From: Spiribacter salinus M19-40
Lineage (GTDB): Bacteria > Pseudomonadota > Gammaproteobacteria > Nitrococcales > Nitrococcaceae
NCBI RefSeq assembly: GCF_000319575.2
Contig: NC_021291.1
Location: 1,240,001-1,304,000, forward strand
DNA: 64,000 nucleotides
Reading direction: 5' to 3'
Shown here: in pieces, positions 50,766 to 59,000 of the stretch
Numbering within the stretch: position 1 is the stretch's first letter
Layout of the letters: each line of letters begins with the position of its first letter
Notes under the pieces: generated by a model
Told to the model about the DNA's origin: nothing
The model's database searches: none
Seen by the model: only the letters and a program-made list of their open reading frames with translations
Translations under genes and position numbers: made by a program

Positions 50766-51326
50766 ATGATCGCGGCCCGAATTCACGCGCTGGCTGTCAG
50801 CGCACTGGCCATGCTGGCCCTTGCTGCCTGTGCCGGTGTTACACCAGACGATTACGCCGACGAAGAACCGGAATTCCGGATTGAGGAGTATTTCGACGGC
50901 AAGGTCATGGCCTGGGGCATGTTCCAGTCTCGCACCGGCGAGGTGCAGCGCCGTTTCACTGTTGAAATTGATGGCACCGTCGAAGGCGATCAGATCACCC
51001 TGGACGAGCGTTTTGTCTACGACGATGGTGAGACAGACCGGCGTGTGTGGGAAATCGAGCGCATCGATGACACCACGTATACCGGCGAGGCAGGCGACAT
51101 TGTCGGTACCGCCGAGGGCGAGCGCCAGGGCAATGCGCTCAACTGGACCTACACCCTGGCGCTTGATGTTGGTGATCGCACGTGGAATCTCCAGTTCGAT
51201 GACTGGATGATCCTGGTCGATGAGGACACCCTGTTGAATACGGCTGAAGTCACGAAATTCGGGTTCCGGGTCGGGACCGTTACCCTGTTCTTCAGACGCG
51301 CCGACGCGCAAGGACTGGCGCCATGA
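50766..51326 (+). CDS. DUF3833-family lipoprotein
   Basis: The 186-residue precursor has a lipoprotein signal peptide with lipobox LAAC. The mature part fits DUF3833: EEYFDGKVMAWGMFQSRTGEVQRRFTVEIDG, then YDDGETDRRVWEIERI and LNWTYTLALDVGDRTWNLQFDDWMILVDEDTLLN. The function is unknown; the fold is probably a beta-barrel. An AAGGAG site precedes ATG 50766. It overlaps the chalcone-isomerase-like gene by ATGA, and the pair recurs in other gammaproteobacteria as far as I recall, so the two proteins may act together in the envelope. Confidence 0.85.
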   Translation: MIAARIHALAVSALAMLALAACAGVTPDDYADEEPEFRIEEYFDGKVMAWGMFQSRTGEVQRRFTVEIDGTVEGDQITLDERFVYDDGETDRRVWEIERIDDTTYTGEAGDIVGTAEGERQGNALNWTYTLALDVGDRTWNLQFDDWMILVDEDTLLNTAEVTKFGFRVGTVTLFFRRADAQGLAP

Positions 51327-51928
51327 TGCGGCGTTTGAGAACTCCCGAGCGGTGGCGCCAGGCGCTCCTCACCGCCATCGTCAGCGGGCTGCTCGCTCTG
51401 CCGGGCATCGCCCTGGCAACGGTTGAGGAAAACGGCGCCACCTTCGAGACGTCCATTGAGCTCGGCGGAGAAAACCTAGCGCTCTCCGGTACAGGCGTGG
51501 CGAAATATCGCGTGGTGTTCACCGTCTATGCCGCCGCATTCTATGTGCCGCCACAAACGGCCCGCGCTGAGGTGCTGGAGGCGGATACGCCGCGACGTCT
51601 GGAGATCGAGTATTTTCATGACATCAGCTCCGAAGACATCATCGAAGCCGCCAACACCAAGCTCGATGACCAGTTGGCAGCGGATGAACACGCCCAGCTC
51701 GAGTCACAGGTCGAGCGGTTTCATGCCCTCTTCACGGATGTAAGCCCCGGCGATCGCTACCGCATGGATTACACCCCGAGTGAAGGCATCGAATTGCGAT
51801 TTAACGGCGAGCCGGTCGGCACGGTTGAGGGAGGCGACTTCGCGCGAGCCTACTTTGCCATCTGGCTTGATGAAAAAGACCCGCTATCCAGCACGCTACG
51901 GGATAACTTGCTGGCGGGGACCGAATAA
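51323..51928 (+). CDS. chalcone-isomerase-like periplasmic protein
   Basis: The 201-residue precursor has a signal peptide (ending near IALAT). The mature domain has the bacterial chalcone-isomerase-like (CHI-like) layout: LSGTGVAKYRVVFTVYAAAFYVP, RRLEIEYFHDISSEDIIEAANTKL, DRYRMDYTPSEGIELRFNGEPVGTVEGGDFARAYFAIWL. These proteins probably bind fatty acids or other amphiphiles and are unlikely to be flavonoid enzymes. It follows the DUF3833 lipoprotein by overlap and ends eight bases before the convergent symporter gene. Confidence 0.85.
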   Translation: MMRRLRTPERWRQALLTAIVSGLLALPGIALATVEENGATFETSIELGGENLALSGTGVAKYRVVFTVYAAAFYVPPQTARAEVLEADTPRRLEIEYFHDISSEDIIEAANTKLDDQLAADEHAQLESQVERFHALFTDVSPGDRYRMDYTPSEGIELRFNGEPVGTVEGGDFARAYFAIWLDEKDPLSSTLRDNLLAGTE

Positions 51929-51936
51929 CACCCCCG

Positions 51937-53403
51937 CTAGCGGATTCGGTGCTTGATCAGGCCGGCCTCGACCGGCGCCAGAAACTCCTCGGCACGCGCC
52001 CGCGGGGCGGTCGTCAGCCAGCTGACAACAACGAACAGAATCACGGCGGTCAACCCACCCCAGATCGATGCCGGCACACCCAGGGGATCGGTGCCAGTGA
52101 CCTGCAAGACGGTAACGGCTATGCCAGCCACCACCATGCTCACGAGTGCGCCAGGTGCCGATCCACCACGCCAGAAAAACGCACCGACGATGGCCGGCAC
52201 CGTCACGAGCAGCCCCGCGGACGAGGCCACGGAAAGAATGGTAATCAAATCCAGCTGCAGCCGGGCGAACAGCACGGCGAGCACCGCCACGAGTAGCATC
52301 ACCACTTTCCCGGCCAGCATCTCTCGAGCACCGGTTGGGGCCAACGGCCGGTAGAGATCTCGTGCAGCCAAGGAGGCCAGACTGAGTAGGATTGAGTCCA
52401 CCGTTGAAACCGCCGCCGCCACAATGCCCACCACAAGGATAATACTCACCAGCGTGGGAATGGCGCCGCTGGAGAGCAGCTGTGGCGTCGCCAGGTCCGC
52501 GCGCTCAAGGGCTGGGAGCAGTTGCAGCGCAGAGAAGCCCCAGATAACCGACACCAGCGTGTAGACAAACCCCAGCACCAGAAAGCCCAGCAACATGACG
52601 CGCATGGCGCCAATGGACTCGGTGGTAAACAGGCGCTGGCTGACCTGGGGGTTGCTAATCGAGAAGAAAAACCAGGGCAGGGTCAGACCGACAAAAGTCA
52701 TAAAACCGAAAAGCCCGGGCCCGGGAACCGCAAGCCATTCCCCACGATTTTCGGCCGTCGAGGCCATGAATGCACCCGGCCCGCCGAGGGCTGCCACAAC
52801 AAAGCCGACCGCCACCAGACTGGTCACGAGCATCACCACGACCTGGAGCGCGTCCGTCCACAGCACCGAGCGCAGTCCGGCCGCGAGTGTCCAGATCAGG
52901 GCCAGCGCCGTTCCCACCAGAATGCCCGCCTCAAAGCTGATGGCCCCATCGCTGACCCCGGAGAGCAGATAACCGATGCCCATCAGCTGCACCGCGCTGT
53001 AGGGAATCAGAAACACACAGGCCGCGACCGCCATCACGCCACCCACAAGCGCATTATCGTAACGGTGGCTAAGCATTTCGGCGGGCGTAATGTAGCCAAA
53101 GCGTTGACCCGCCAGCCAGAACCGCGGACCAAAAATCGCCACCAGACCCAGCCCCGCGAGATAGACCAGCTCGAACCCCAGCGCGCCCACGCCACCCGCG
53201 TAGGTCAACCCCGCGAGCCCAACCATCATGAACGCACTGTAGGTGGTGGCCCCGTAGCTCAGGGCTGAGAGCACACCCCCCGCCCGCCGGCCAGCCAGAA
53301 AGTATTCCCCGGCGCCTGCCCCCAGCCCGCGCCGGGCCGCAAACGCCACAACCAGGCCAAGCAAGGCGTAGGCGATCAGGGCCACGCTAACGCCGAGCGT
53401 CAT
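51937..53403 (-). CDS. sodium:solute symporter (SSS) family transporter
   Basis: The 488-residue protein has about thirteen membrane helices of the SSS/PutP type: EYFLAGRRAGGVLSALSYGATTYSAFMMVGLAG, FGYITPAEMLSHRYDN, GLRSVLWTDALQVVVMLVTSL, and VVGIVAAAVSTVDSILLSLASLAARDLY (the sodium-binding helix 8). The substrate may be a carboxylate or osmolyte, but it cannot be named from sequence. ATG 53403 overlaps the stop of a 63-residue membrane partner, a common pairing for SSS carriers. It is the last gene of the long rnhA-dnaQ operon. Confidence 0.9.
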   Translation of the reverse strand: MTLGVSVALIAYALLGLVVAFAARRGLGAGAGEYFLAGRRAGGVLSALSYGATTYSAFMMVGLAGLTYAGGVGALGFELVYLAGLGLVAIFGPRFWLAGQRFGYITPAEMLSHRYDNALVGGVMAVAACVFLIPYSAVQLMGIGYLLSGVSDGAISFEAGILVGTALALIWTLAAGLRSVLWTDALQVVVMLVTSLVAVGFVVAALGGPGAFMASTAENRGEWLAVPGPGLFGFMTFVGLTLPWFFFSISNPQVSQRLFTTESIGAMRVMLLGFLVLGFVYTLVSVIWGFSALQLLPALERADLATPQLLSSGAIPTLVSIILVVGIVAAAVSTVDSILLSLASLAARDLYRPLAPTGAREMLAGKVVMLLVAVLAVLFARLQLDLITILSVASSAGLLVTVPAIVGAFFWRGGSAPGALVSMVVAGIAVTVLQVTGTDPLGVPASIWGGLTAVILFVVVSWLTTAPRARAEEFLAPVEAGLIKHRIR

Positions 53404-53591
53404 GACCGCCAGCTCCAGACGAGACGGAAGATCAGACCGATCGCCACAACGCCAAAGAGCGTCCAAAACAAAAAGGCGCCATACCAGGACTCAATATTTT
53501 GCAAAAAGCCGTAGGGAACAATGTAGGCCAGCAAAATCACCAGGCCCAGCAAGGCAAGGGTCACTGTCCCTCGGCGATGATCATCGGACAT
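53400..53591 (-). CDS. small membrane partner of the SSS symporter (DUF3311-like)
   Basis: The 63-residue protein has two membrane helices (TLALLGLVILLAYIVPYGFL and YGAFLFWTLFGVVAIGLIFRLVW) separated by a short loop with NIESWYG. Short two-helix proteins of this shape (DUF3311 and similar) often sit directly before SSS symporters. It overlaps the symporter start by ATGA and begins one base after the larger membrane protein ends, so it is translated in series with both. Confidence 0.7.
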   Translation of the reverse strand: MSDDHRRGTVTLALLGLVILLAYIVPYGFLQNIESWYGAFLFWTLFGVVAIGLIFRLVWSWRS

Positions 53592-53592
53592 A

Positions 53593-54720
53593 TCAGCGCT
53601 TCTCCAATCCTGGCGACTGGCCCGTCAGCAGCTGCGCGGCAACAACGCAGGTGATGCCAAACGGTAGATAGCCAGCGTACCCGAGGAGCGGCATTTCAAA
53701 AACATGCAGCACCTGGGCATGCGGAATATGGTAGGTCCATCGCGCCAGGCTGAAAACATTCCACAACTCCCAGCACAGGCCACAGAACAAGGCCGCCATC
53801 ACCGCCAGCCACGGCCCGCGCCAGTCACCCCGAGCCACGGTAGAGAAGACCTGCCGCTCGCCCGCGAGCGCCTGACCGGCCACCATCAGCAGCGGCGGCG
53901 CGGTCCAGAGCAATGAGTACAAGGCCGTCGGCCAGACGGCCACCGCGGCGAGCCCACTGAACCCCGCCACCCAGGCAATCAGGGCAACCCGGCGCGGCCT
54001 GACCGGGCGAATCGGGGCAAAATGATCCAGGCCGGCTGAGAGCCGGGGCCAGGTGGCAAACCAATCACGGGTGACCAGTACGGCCGGGAGCACCGTGCTG
54101 AAAGGCAGCGCTGAGCGCAGGAACCAGTTCAATGCCTCGCCGTCAGCGACGCCAGTCCCCGCGTAAATCCAGTTACCAGTGAACTGGTTCAAGTACTCGA
54201 ACAGATACCAGAACACGGCACTGGCCGGGAACAACGCCAGAAAACGCTTGGGCGCCTCCAGCAAAAGGCAGCGTCCGCCACGCGCCGCGACCCACGCGCT
54301 GATCGCGATGGTGTACCCCACCCACAGGGGCGTAAAACTCAGGCGTCGAGCCTCTTCAAGGCCGGGAATCGGCACCCAGGCGATAAGCCAGCTGACCGCC
54401 AGCAAACCCACGCCCCACCACCCCCAGCGCGGATAGCGGCGGCGCGGCGCTTGCGCTGCACCGACCTGCGGATCCGGCGACGAGCGAAGAACGCGCACAA
54501 TAAAGGGGCCAAGGACGGCCACAATCGCAAGCAGATACACCGCAAACACCGGCGGGGTGAAACTACCCGGCGCAGCCTCCAGCGGCCGGGGTGGGAAGCG
54601 CAGGAAAGCGGTTGGATCACCGCCTGTCAGCCAAAGACCCAGCGCCGGCGCCACTATCACTGCAAGGACGATAAAACCCGCCTGGCGAACCGCTGAACCG
54701 AGACTGGTGTGCTCAGTCAT
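53593..54720 (-). CDS. large hypothetical membrane protein
   Basis: The 375-residue protein has about ten hydrophobic helices and no family that I recognise. Clear stretches include GFIVLAVIVAPALGLWL, FAVYLLAIVAVLGPFIVRV, WWGVGLLAVSWLIAW, an aromatic patch SAVFWYLFEYLNQFTGNWIYAGTGV and WRGPWLAVMAALFCGLCWELWNVFSLARWTYHIP near the end. The aromatic and Trp/Glu-rich last part could be a catalytic or lipid-facing site. It overlaps cinA-like upstream by eight bases and precedes the symporter pair. Confidence 0.65.
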   Translation of the reverse strand: MTEHTSLGSAVRQAGFIVLAVIVAPALGLWLTGGDPTAFLRFPPRPLEAAPGSFTPPVFAVYLLAIVAVLGPFIVRVLRSSPDPQVGAAQAPRRRYPRWGWWGVGLLAVSWLIAWVPIPGLEEARRLSFTPLWVGYTIAISAWVAARGGRCLLLEAPKRFLALFPASAVFWYLFEYLNQFTGNWIYAGTGVADGEALNWFLRSALPFSTVLPAVLVTRDWFATWPRLSAGLDHFAPIRPVRPRRVALIAWVAGFSGLAAVAVWPTALYSLLWTAPPLLMVAGQALAGERQVFSTVARGDWRGPWLAVMAALFCGLCWELWNVFSLARWTYHIPHAQVLHVFEMPLLGYAGYLPFGITCVVAAQLLTGQSPGLEKR

Positions 54721-55501
54721 GATCAGTCGCTCGGCTCAGCGTGACCGATTCCCACGCAAATCCAAGCGCCTCCACCGCACGGCAAAGTTCTGGCATGGCC
54801 TGAGCTACCCCCGCCGGCGCGCCCCGCAGCGCCAGCTCGACCGAGAAATCCGCCGCGCGCATGCTGGGTAGGCAGGACAACCGTAATTCAGGGTAGGCGG
54901 ACTCGACGTGCTCAAGCAGCGGAATGACATCGCTCTCGCGCGCGCCGGCAACGGCAATGGCCTCCTCAGTGATGCGATTCGGGTCCTGCAGATGGGCGTA
55001 CCGCTCATCGAGCACCCAGGCCATCATCGGCCAGGCCATGCTCGGAAACCCGGGCATGAAATGATGATCCTCCAGGCTGAATCCTGGCACCTGATTCACC
55101 GGGTTCGGAATCAGCGCCACACCCTCCGGAAATTCGACAAGGCGAAGCCGCCGCTGGGGCTCCACTGGCCGGCCAAACCGTGCCTCCAGCGCAGCGACCC
55201 CCTCAGGATGAAACGCCAGGGCCCGGCCAGCGGCCTCAGCCGCACATTGCCGGGTCCGATCATCCGGCGTTGCGCCAATCCCACCACAACTGAAAACGAT
55301 ATCAGGTCCGGCCAGCGTATCCCGAAGCGTCTGGGTAATCAGCGCAGCCTCATCACTGATAAACCGGACCCAGCGCAGCTCCAGACCACGTTCGGCCAGC
55401 AGACCGGACAGGTGGGGGAAATGACGGTCTTGTCGCTTACCGGACAGGAGCTCGTCGCCGATCACGATCAGCCCGAACCCGGGTGTCTGAGCGCCCGTCA
55501 T
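54713..55501 (-). CDS. CinA-like molybdopterin-binding-fold protein
   Basis: The 262-residue protein is the N-terminal (MoCF-biosynthesis) half of CinA: FGLIVIGDELLSGKRQDRHFPHLSGLLAERGLELRWVRFISD, then VFSCGGIGATPDDRTRQCAAEA and LIPNPVNQVPGFSLEDHHFMPGFPSMAWPM. The C-terminal NMN-deamidase half of full CinA is absent, leaving a short COG1058-type protein. This fold may hydrolyse ADP-ribose or related nucleotides. It overlaps the HAD gene by ATGA and the membrane-protein gene by eight bases. Confidence 0.87.
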   Translation of the reverse strand: MTGAQTPGFGLIVIGDELLSGKRQDRHFPHLSGLLAERGLELRWVRFISDEAALITQTLRDTLAGPDIVFSCGGIGATPDDRTRQCAAEAAGRALAFHPEGVAALEARFGRPVEPQRRLRLVEFPEGVALIPNPVNQVPGFSLEDHHFMPGFPSMAWPMMAWVLDERYAHLQDPNRITEEAIAVAGARESDVIPLLEHVESAYPELRLSCLPSMRAADFSVELALRGAPAGVAQAMPELCRAVEALGFAWESVTLSRATDHD

Positions 55502-56235
55502 GCATCCGCTCCAATTAACCCGAGCAGCATCCCCTGCAGTTCGGCAAGGTCCCGTACCTCGTGATGCGCAGCAGGCGCCACATCCGCCGGCCAGCCGGCG
55601 CCATCGCGATTGAGCCAGACGGCCTGCATGCCGAATGCAGCGGCGCCAGAGACATCACTATGGACATCATCGCCCACATGAACGATTTCTCCGGCTGGGA
55701 CACCCGCCCGGTTCGCGGCCGTCTCGAATACCAAATGCGAGGGCTTCGCCGCACCCAACTCCACCGCCGACAAGGCAAAATCGAAGTACTGCCCCAGCTC
55801 GAGGCGTCGGACCTCGGCGTTGCCATTGGTCAACGCCCCGATGCGCACACGCCCCTGAAGCGCGCGTAACAGTGGCAGGGCATCGTCATACACGCGCACC
55901 GCATGGCGTGCATCAAGGAACACCTCAAAGGCCTCCTCAACGAGGGCGTCAAGCGCTGCCCCGGTGTAGCCTGCCAGGCGCCCTGCCTCGTCAAACGCGG
56001 CACGCCGCAACGCCGTGACATCATGCGCGATGTCAGGCCGTGTCTCAGCGATCTGACCACGCAGTGTGCCGAGCCCGTCCCGATCGAATCGGGCCGCCAC
56101 CGCGGGATAACGCTGCTCAAGAAAGCCCTGACAGACCGACTCCGCATGATGCAGGACCCCGGTCAGGTCCCAGAGCGTGAAATCCAGATCAAAGGTCACG
56201 GCGCGCACAGGCGCCTCAAGCGGACGCGGGATCAT
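55498..56235 (-). CDS. HAD-superfamily hydrolase
   Basis: The 245-residue protein has motif I AVTFDLDFTLWDLTGVL (DxD), a helical cap (about 20-115), motif II RIGALTNGNAEVRRL (Thr), motif III Lys in ELGAAKPSHLVFETAA and motif IV HVGDDVHSDVSGAAAFG. It is a type C1 HAD phosphatase similar to the YjjG/YigB group, likely acting on a small sugar or nucleotide phosphate. It overlaps dnaQ upstream and the CinA-like gene downstream, both by four bases. Confidence 0.9.
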   Translation of the reverse strand: MIPRPLEAPVRAVTFDLDFTLWDLTGVLHHAESVCQGFLEQRYPAVAARFDRDGLGTLRGQIAETRPDIAHDVTALRRAAFDEAGRLAGYTGAALDALVEEAFEVFLDARHAVRVYDDALPLLRALQGRVRIGALTNGNAEVRRLELGQYFDFALSAVELGAAKPSHLVFETAANRAGVPAGEIVHVGDDVHSDVSGAAAFGMQAVWLNRDGAGWPADVAPAAHHEVRDLAELQGMLLGLIGADA

Positions 56236-56960
56236 GCGCGCTCCTCGGCGGGCAGCGTGCGCCAGACACAGGCACCCCCTGCCGTCTGATCCAGGCGCTC
56301 AAGCCAGGCCTCATGCGCCTCGCGCTCGGCCTCATTCGGCTCAATCACAGGCAAGGCGGGTCGCTGCGTCGTCACCGGACGGATCGCCTCAGCGGTTAGC
56401 GCAGCGCCGGTGGTTTCCTCGGCACCCAGCCCCAGGCCAACCTGCCCGCCGGTCATCGCCAGATAGACGTCGGCCAGGATCTCGGCATCCAGCAGCGCCC
56501 CGTGCAACGCCCGACTGCTGTTATCGACGCTGTAGCGACGACATAGCGCATCCAGGCTGTTGCGCTGCCCGGGATGACGGCGACGGGCGAGCTCGAGGCT
56601 ATCCAGAATCTGGCAATGATCGGTGAGACAGCCCCACGCCTCCCCCAGACGAGCGAGCTCGTGGTCAAGGAAACCCACATCAAACGGCGCGTTGTGAATG
56701 ACGACCTCAGCCCCGCCCACAAACGCGATGAAGTCCTGGGCTACATCGGCAAATCGTGGCTTGTCTGACAGGAATGCATCGCTGATACCGTGCACGGCGG
56801 CCGCTTCCGGATCCACGGGCCGACCAGGGTTGAGGTATTCATGAAACGTCCGGCCGGTCGGCCGGCGCTGCTCCAGCTCATAGCAACCGATTTCAATGAC
56901 GCGATGGCCATCCGCAGGCTCAAGGCCGGTCGTCTCTGTATCCAGAATGATCTGTCGCAT
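56232..56960 (-). CDS. dnaQ: DNA polymerase III epsilon (proofreading) subunit
   Basis: From ATG 56960 the protein has 242 residues with the DEDDh exonuclease motifs: ILDTETTGLEP (Exo I), HNAPFDVGFLDHEL (Exo II) and HGALLDAEILADVYLAM (Exo III). It supplies 3'-5' proofreading to the replicative polymerase. The tail (about 175-242) is the linker to the alpha subunit. A longer upstream in-frame start was rejected, since 56960 overlaps the rnhA stop by one base (TGATG). The rnhA-dnaQ pair is overlapping here, not divergent as in E. coli. Confidence 0.95.
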   Translation of the reverse strand: MRQIILDTETTGLEPADGHRVIEIGCYELEQRRPTGRTFHEYLNPGRPVDPEAAAVHGISDAFLSDKPRFADVAQDFIAFVGGAEVVIHNAPFDVGFLDHELARLGEAWGCLTDHCQILDSLELARRRHPGQRNSLDALCRRYSVDNSSRALHGALLDAEILADVYLAMTGGQVGLGLGAEETTGAALTAEAIRPVTTQRPALPVIEPNEAEREAHEAWLERLDQTAGGACVWRTLPAEERA

Positions 56961-57406
56961 CAATCCGTTACCCCTTGAAGTTCGTCGATGCCCTGGTTGG
57001 CGAGGGCGTCCACCCGCTCGTTCTCGGCATGCCCGGTATGGCCTCGCACCCAGTGCCATTGAATCTCGTGCTGTGCGGTCAGGGTATCCAGACGCTCCCA
57101 AAGATCCCGATTTTTAACCGGTTTTTTTGAGGCGGTCCGCCAACCGCGACGCTTCCATGCTGCCATCCACTCCGTCACGCCTTTGCGCAGGTACTGAGAA
57201 TCCGTTGTCAGCTCGACCCGACACGGCCGGGTCAGCGTTTCGAGCGCGGCAATGGCCGCCATTAACTCCATTCGGTTATTGGTGGTCTCGTGCTCGCCAC
57301 CGTGCAGTTCGCGCTCGGCCTCACCGGTGCGCAGCAGCGCGCCCCAGCCACCCGGTCCCGGATTACCGCGACAGGCACCGTCGGTGTAAATTTCAACCTG
57401 CGTCAT
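56960..57406 (-). CDS. rnhA: ribonuclease HI
   Basis: From ATG 57406 the protein has 148 residues: [23 protein letters not shown] (first Asp), [13 protein letters not shown] (Glu), [42 protein letters not shown] (Asp and the basic protrusion) and [21 protein letters not shown] (His, Asp). These are the catalytic D-E-D-D of RNase HI, which removes RNA from RNA-DNA hybrids. An upstream ATG at 57427 would add seven residues and is less likely. Confidence 0.95.
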   Translation of the reverse strand: MTQVEIYTDGACRGNPGPGGWGALLRTGEAERELHGGEHETTNNRMELMAAIAALETLTRPCRVELTTDSQYLRKGVTEWMAAWKRRGWRTASKKPVKNRDLWERLDTLTAQHEIQWHWVRGHTGHAENERVDALANQGIDELQGVTD

Positions 57407-58145
57407 GCCATTGATCCCGTCGTGCATGTCGTGCCCCGGCCTCGGTCAGCCCGCCGGGGATAAGCTCCAGTCGCTGATGCCAGCGCGCAGCCGGTGGTGC
57501 CACACCCCCCACTCGCTTTTGACCCATCACCAAATTCACGCCAGCTAGCCAGCGCAGTCCAGCACCCAAACTTTGACCATACACGACCCGGGAGGGCGCC
57601 TGACGTCGCCGCAGCCGATCGGGGACTGGGGGGAGCAGCGCGAGGCCCTCATGCGGGCGCGGCGTCAGCCCCAGCAGCTGCATCCAGTCAGCGACCCGCC
57701 AGGGGCCAAGATAACGACCGCCCCAGGGCGGCTGCGCCCCTTTCGGCGCCATCAGGCGCCGCAACCCCCAAAGACTCAGGGGATTGAACCCCATGACCAG
57801 CATATGGCCCTCAGGCGCCAGAACGCGTGCCGCCTCTCGAATCACCTGGTGAGGCCGGTCCGTGAACTCCAGCTGATGAATGAGGACCACCACGTCCACG
57901 CTGCTCGATGCGAGTGGTAAGACCTCACTCTGGGCCTGCAGGTCGATTGGCCCGCCAGGCCAGTCATCCAGCACCCATTGACGGGCATCACCGTAGACCG
58001 TGGGGCAGCGCCCGCCCCCATAGGCACCAACCTGGAGCACGCGCCGCGCATACAGACCGGCCAGTCGGCGAGACAGAAGCCGGGACTCCCGCTCGGCCAG
58101 CTCCTGCCCGGCCCGGGTGGCAAACCATGCGCGGAGTTTGTGCAT
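57393..58145 (-). CDS. SAM-dependent methyltransferase upstream of rnhA (YafS-like)
   Basis: The 250-residue methyltransferase starts at ATG 58145, with GAGGAG eight bases upstream. It has [30 protein letters not shown] as the SAM-site region and [50 protein letters not shown] as motifs II-III. The neighbourhood gloB-methyltransferase-rnhA-dnaQ is that of E. coli gloB-yafS-rnhA-dnaQ. The substrate is unknown. The first SAM motif is slightly unusual (QVGAYGGG rather than DLGCGTG). Confidence 0.87.
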   Translation of the reverse strand: MHKLRAWFATRAGQELAERESRLLSRRLAGLYARRVLQVGAYGGGRCPTVYGDARQWVLDDWPGGPIDLQAQSEVLPLASSSVDVVVLIHQLEFTDRPHQVIREAARVLAPEGHMLVMGFNPLSLWGLRRLMAPKGAQPPWGGRYLGPWRVADWMQLLGLTPRPHEGLALLPPVPDRLRRRQAPSRVVYGQSLGAGLRWLAGVNLVMGQKRVGGVAPPAARWHQRLELIPGGLTEAGARHARRDQWHDAG

Positions 58146-58181
58146 CAGGGCGCTCTCCTCATTTTGAACCGGTCCAGCCAT

Positions 58182-58210
58182 TTGAGGCTCAAGGGCGCAC
58201 GGGGTAGCAT
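58182..58210 (+). promoter_or_regulatory. promoter of gloB, predicted to give a leaderless message
   Basis: TTGAGG (58182-58187) and TAGCAT (58205-58210) are spaced by 17 bases. The expected transcription start falls at or one or two bases from the ATG at 58217, which has no ribosome site in front of it. Confidence 0.5.
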
Positions 58211-58216
58211 GCGCGG

Positions 58217-58984
58217 ATGCTCGAAGTCACGCCAATCCCAGTGCTCAGCGATAATTATACCTGGCTGCTGCGCGCGCCACAGGGTGACACCGCGGTGGTT
58301 GTGGATCCGGGAGAGGCGGCGCCAGTCGCGAAAGCCCTTGAGGCAATGGGCGTTAAGCTAGCGGCGATCATGATCACCCATCACCACACCGATCATATCG
58401 CTGGCATTGAGGGGCTTATCGGTAACGGGCTACCCGTCTACGGACCGGCTGACAGCCCGATCCCCTTTATCAGCGATCCGGTCAAACCGGGCGAGACCCT
58501 GACACCACCGGGCCTCGGGCCAACGTTTGATGTGCTTGGTGTACCGGGTCACACCCTCGATCATCTTGCGTTTTTCGGCGATGGACTGCTGTTTGCGGGC
58601 GATGCGTTGTTCGCGGGTGGCTGCGGGCGGATGTTTGAGGGCACACCCGCGCAGATGCAGGTGTACCTCAGCGAGCTGAGAAAACTGCCGGGTGAAACGC
58701 GGCTCTACTGCGGTCACGAGTACACCTTGGCCAACCTGACATTCGCGCTGGCCGTTGAGCCCGACAATGTTGCGCTCCAGGCGCGTCATGCGCAGATTGA
58801 GCAGCAACACGCCCGCGGTGCCATCACCCTCCCCTCCACGCTTGCCGAGGAATGCGCGACCAACCCGTTCCTGCGCTGGGATGTCGAGGCCGTGATCCAG
58901 AGTGCCGAGGCGCAAGCCGGGCACGCGCTTAGCGACCCTGTCGACGTCTTCGCCGCTTTGCGGGCATGGAAAGATCGATTCTAG
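58217..58984 (+). CDS. gloB: hydroxyacylglutathione hydrolase (glyoxalase II)
   Basis: The 255-residue MBL-fold enzyme has the THHHTDHIAG zinc motif, VLGVPGHTLDHLAFF, LLFAGDALFAGGCGRMFEGTPAQMQ and YCGHEYTLANLTFALAVEPDN, with a C-terminal helical domain for glutathione thioester binding. It splits S-lactoylglutathione to lactate and glutathione, finishing methylglyoxal detoxification. It is divergent from the methyltransferase and followed by mltD after 16 bases, matching the gammaproteobacterial order mltD-gloB-yafS-rnhA-dnaQ. Confidence 0.94.
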   Translation: MLEVTPIPVLSDNYTWLLRAPQGDTAVVVDPGEAAPVAKALEAMGVKLAAIMITHHHTDHIAGIEGLIGNGLPVYGPADSPIPFISDPVKPGETLTPPGLGPTFDVLGVPGHTLDHLAFFGDGLLFAGDALFAGGCGRMFEGTPAQMQVYLSELRKLPGETRLYCGHEYTLANLTFALAVEPDNVALQARHAQIEQQHARGAITLPSTLAEECATNPFLRWDVEAVIQSAEAQAGHALSDPVDVFAALRAWKDRF

Positions 58985-59000
58985 AAGGAGCGACCCCCTC

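Noticed and set aside
50766-51928. Flavonoid metabolism from the chalcone-isomerase-like gene.
   Set aside because: Bacterial CHI-like proteins with signal peptides are more likely lipid-binding, and no other flavonoid gene is present.
58902-59000. Longer N-terminus for MltD.
   Set aside because: It overlaps gloB and would bury the lipoprotein signal peptide inside the protein.
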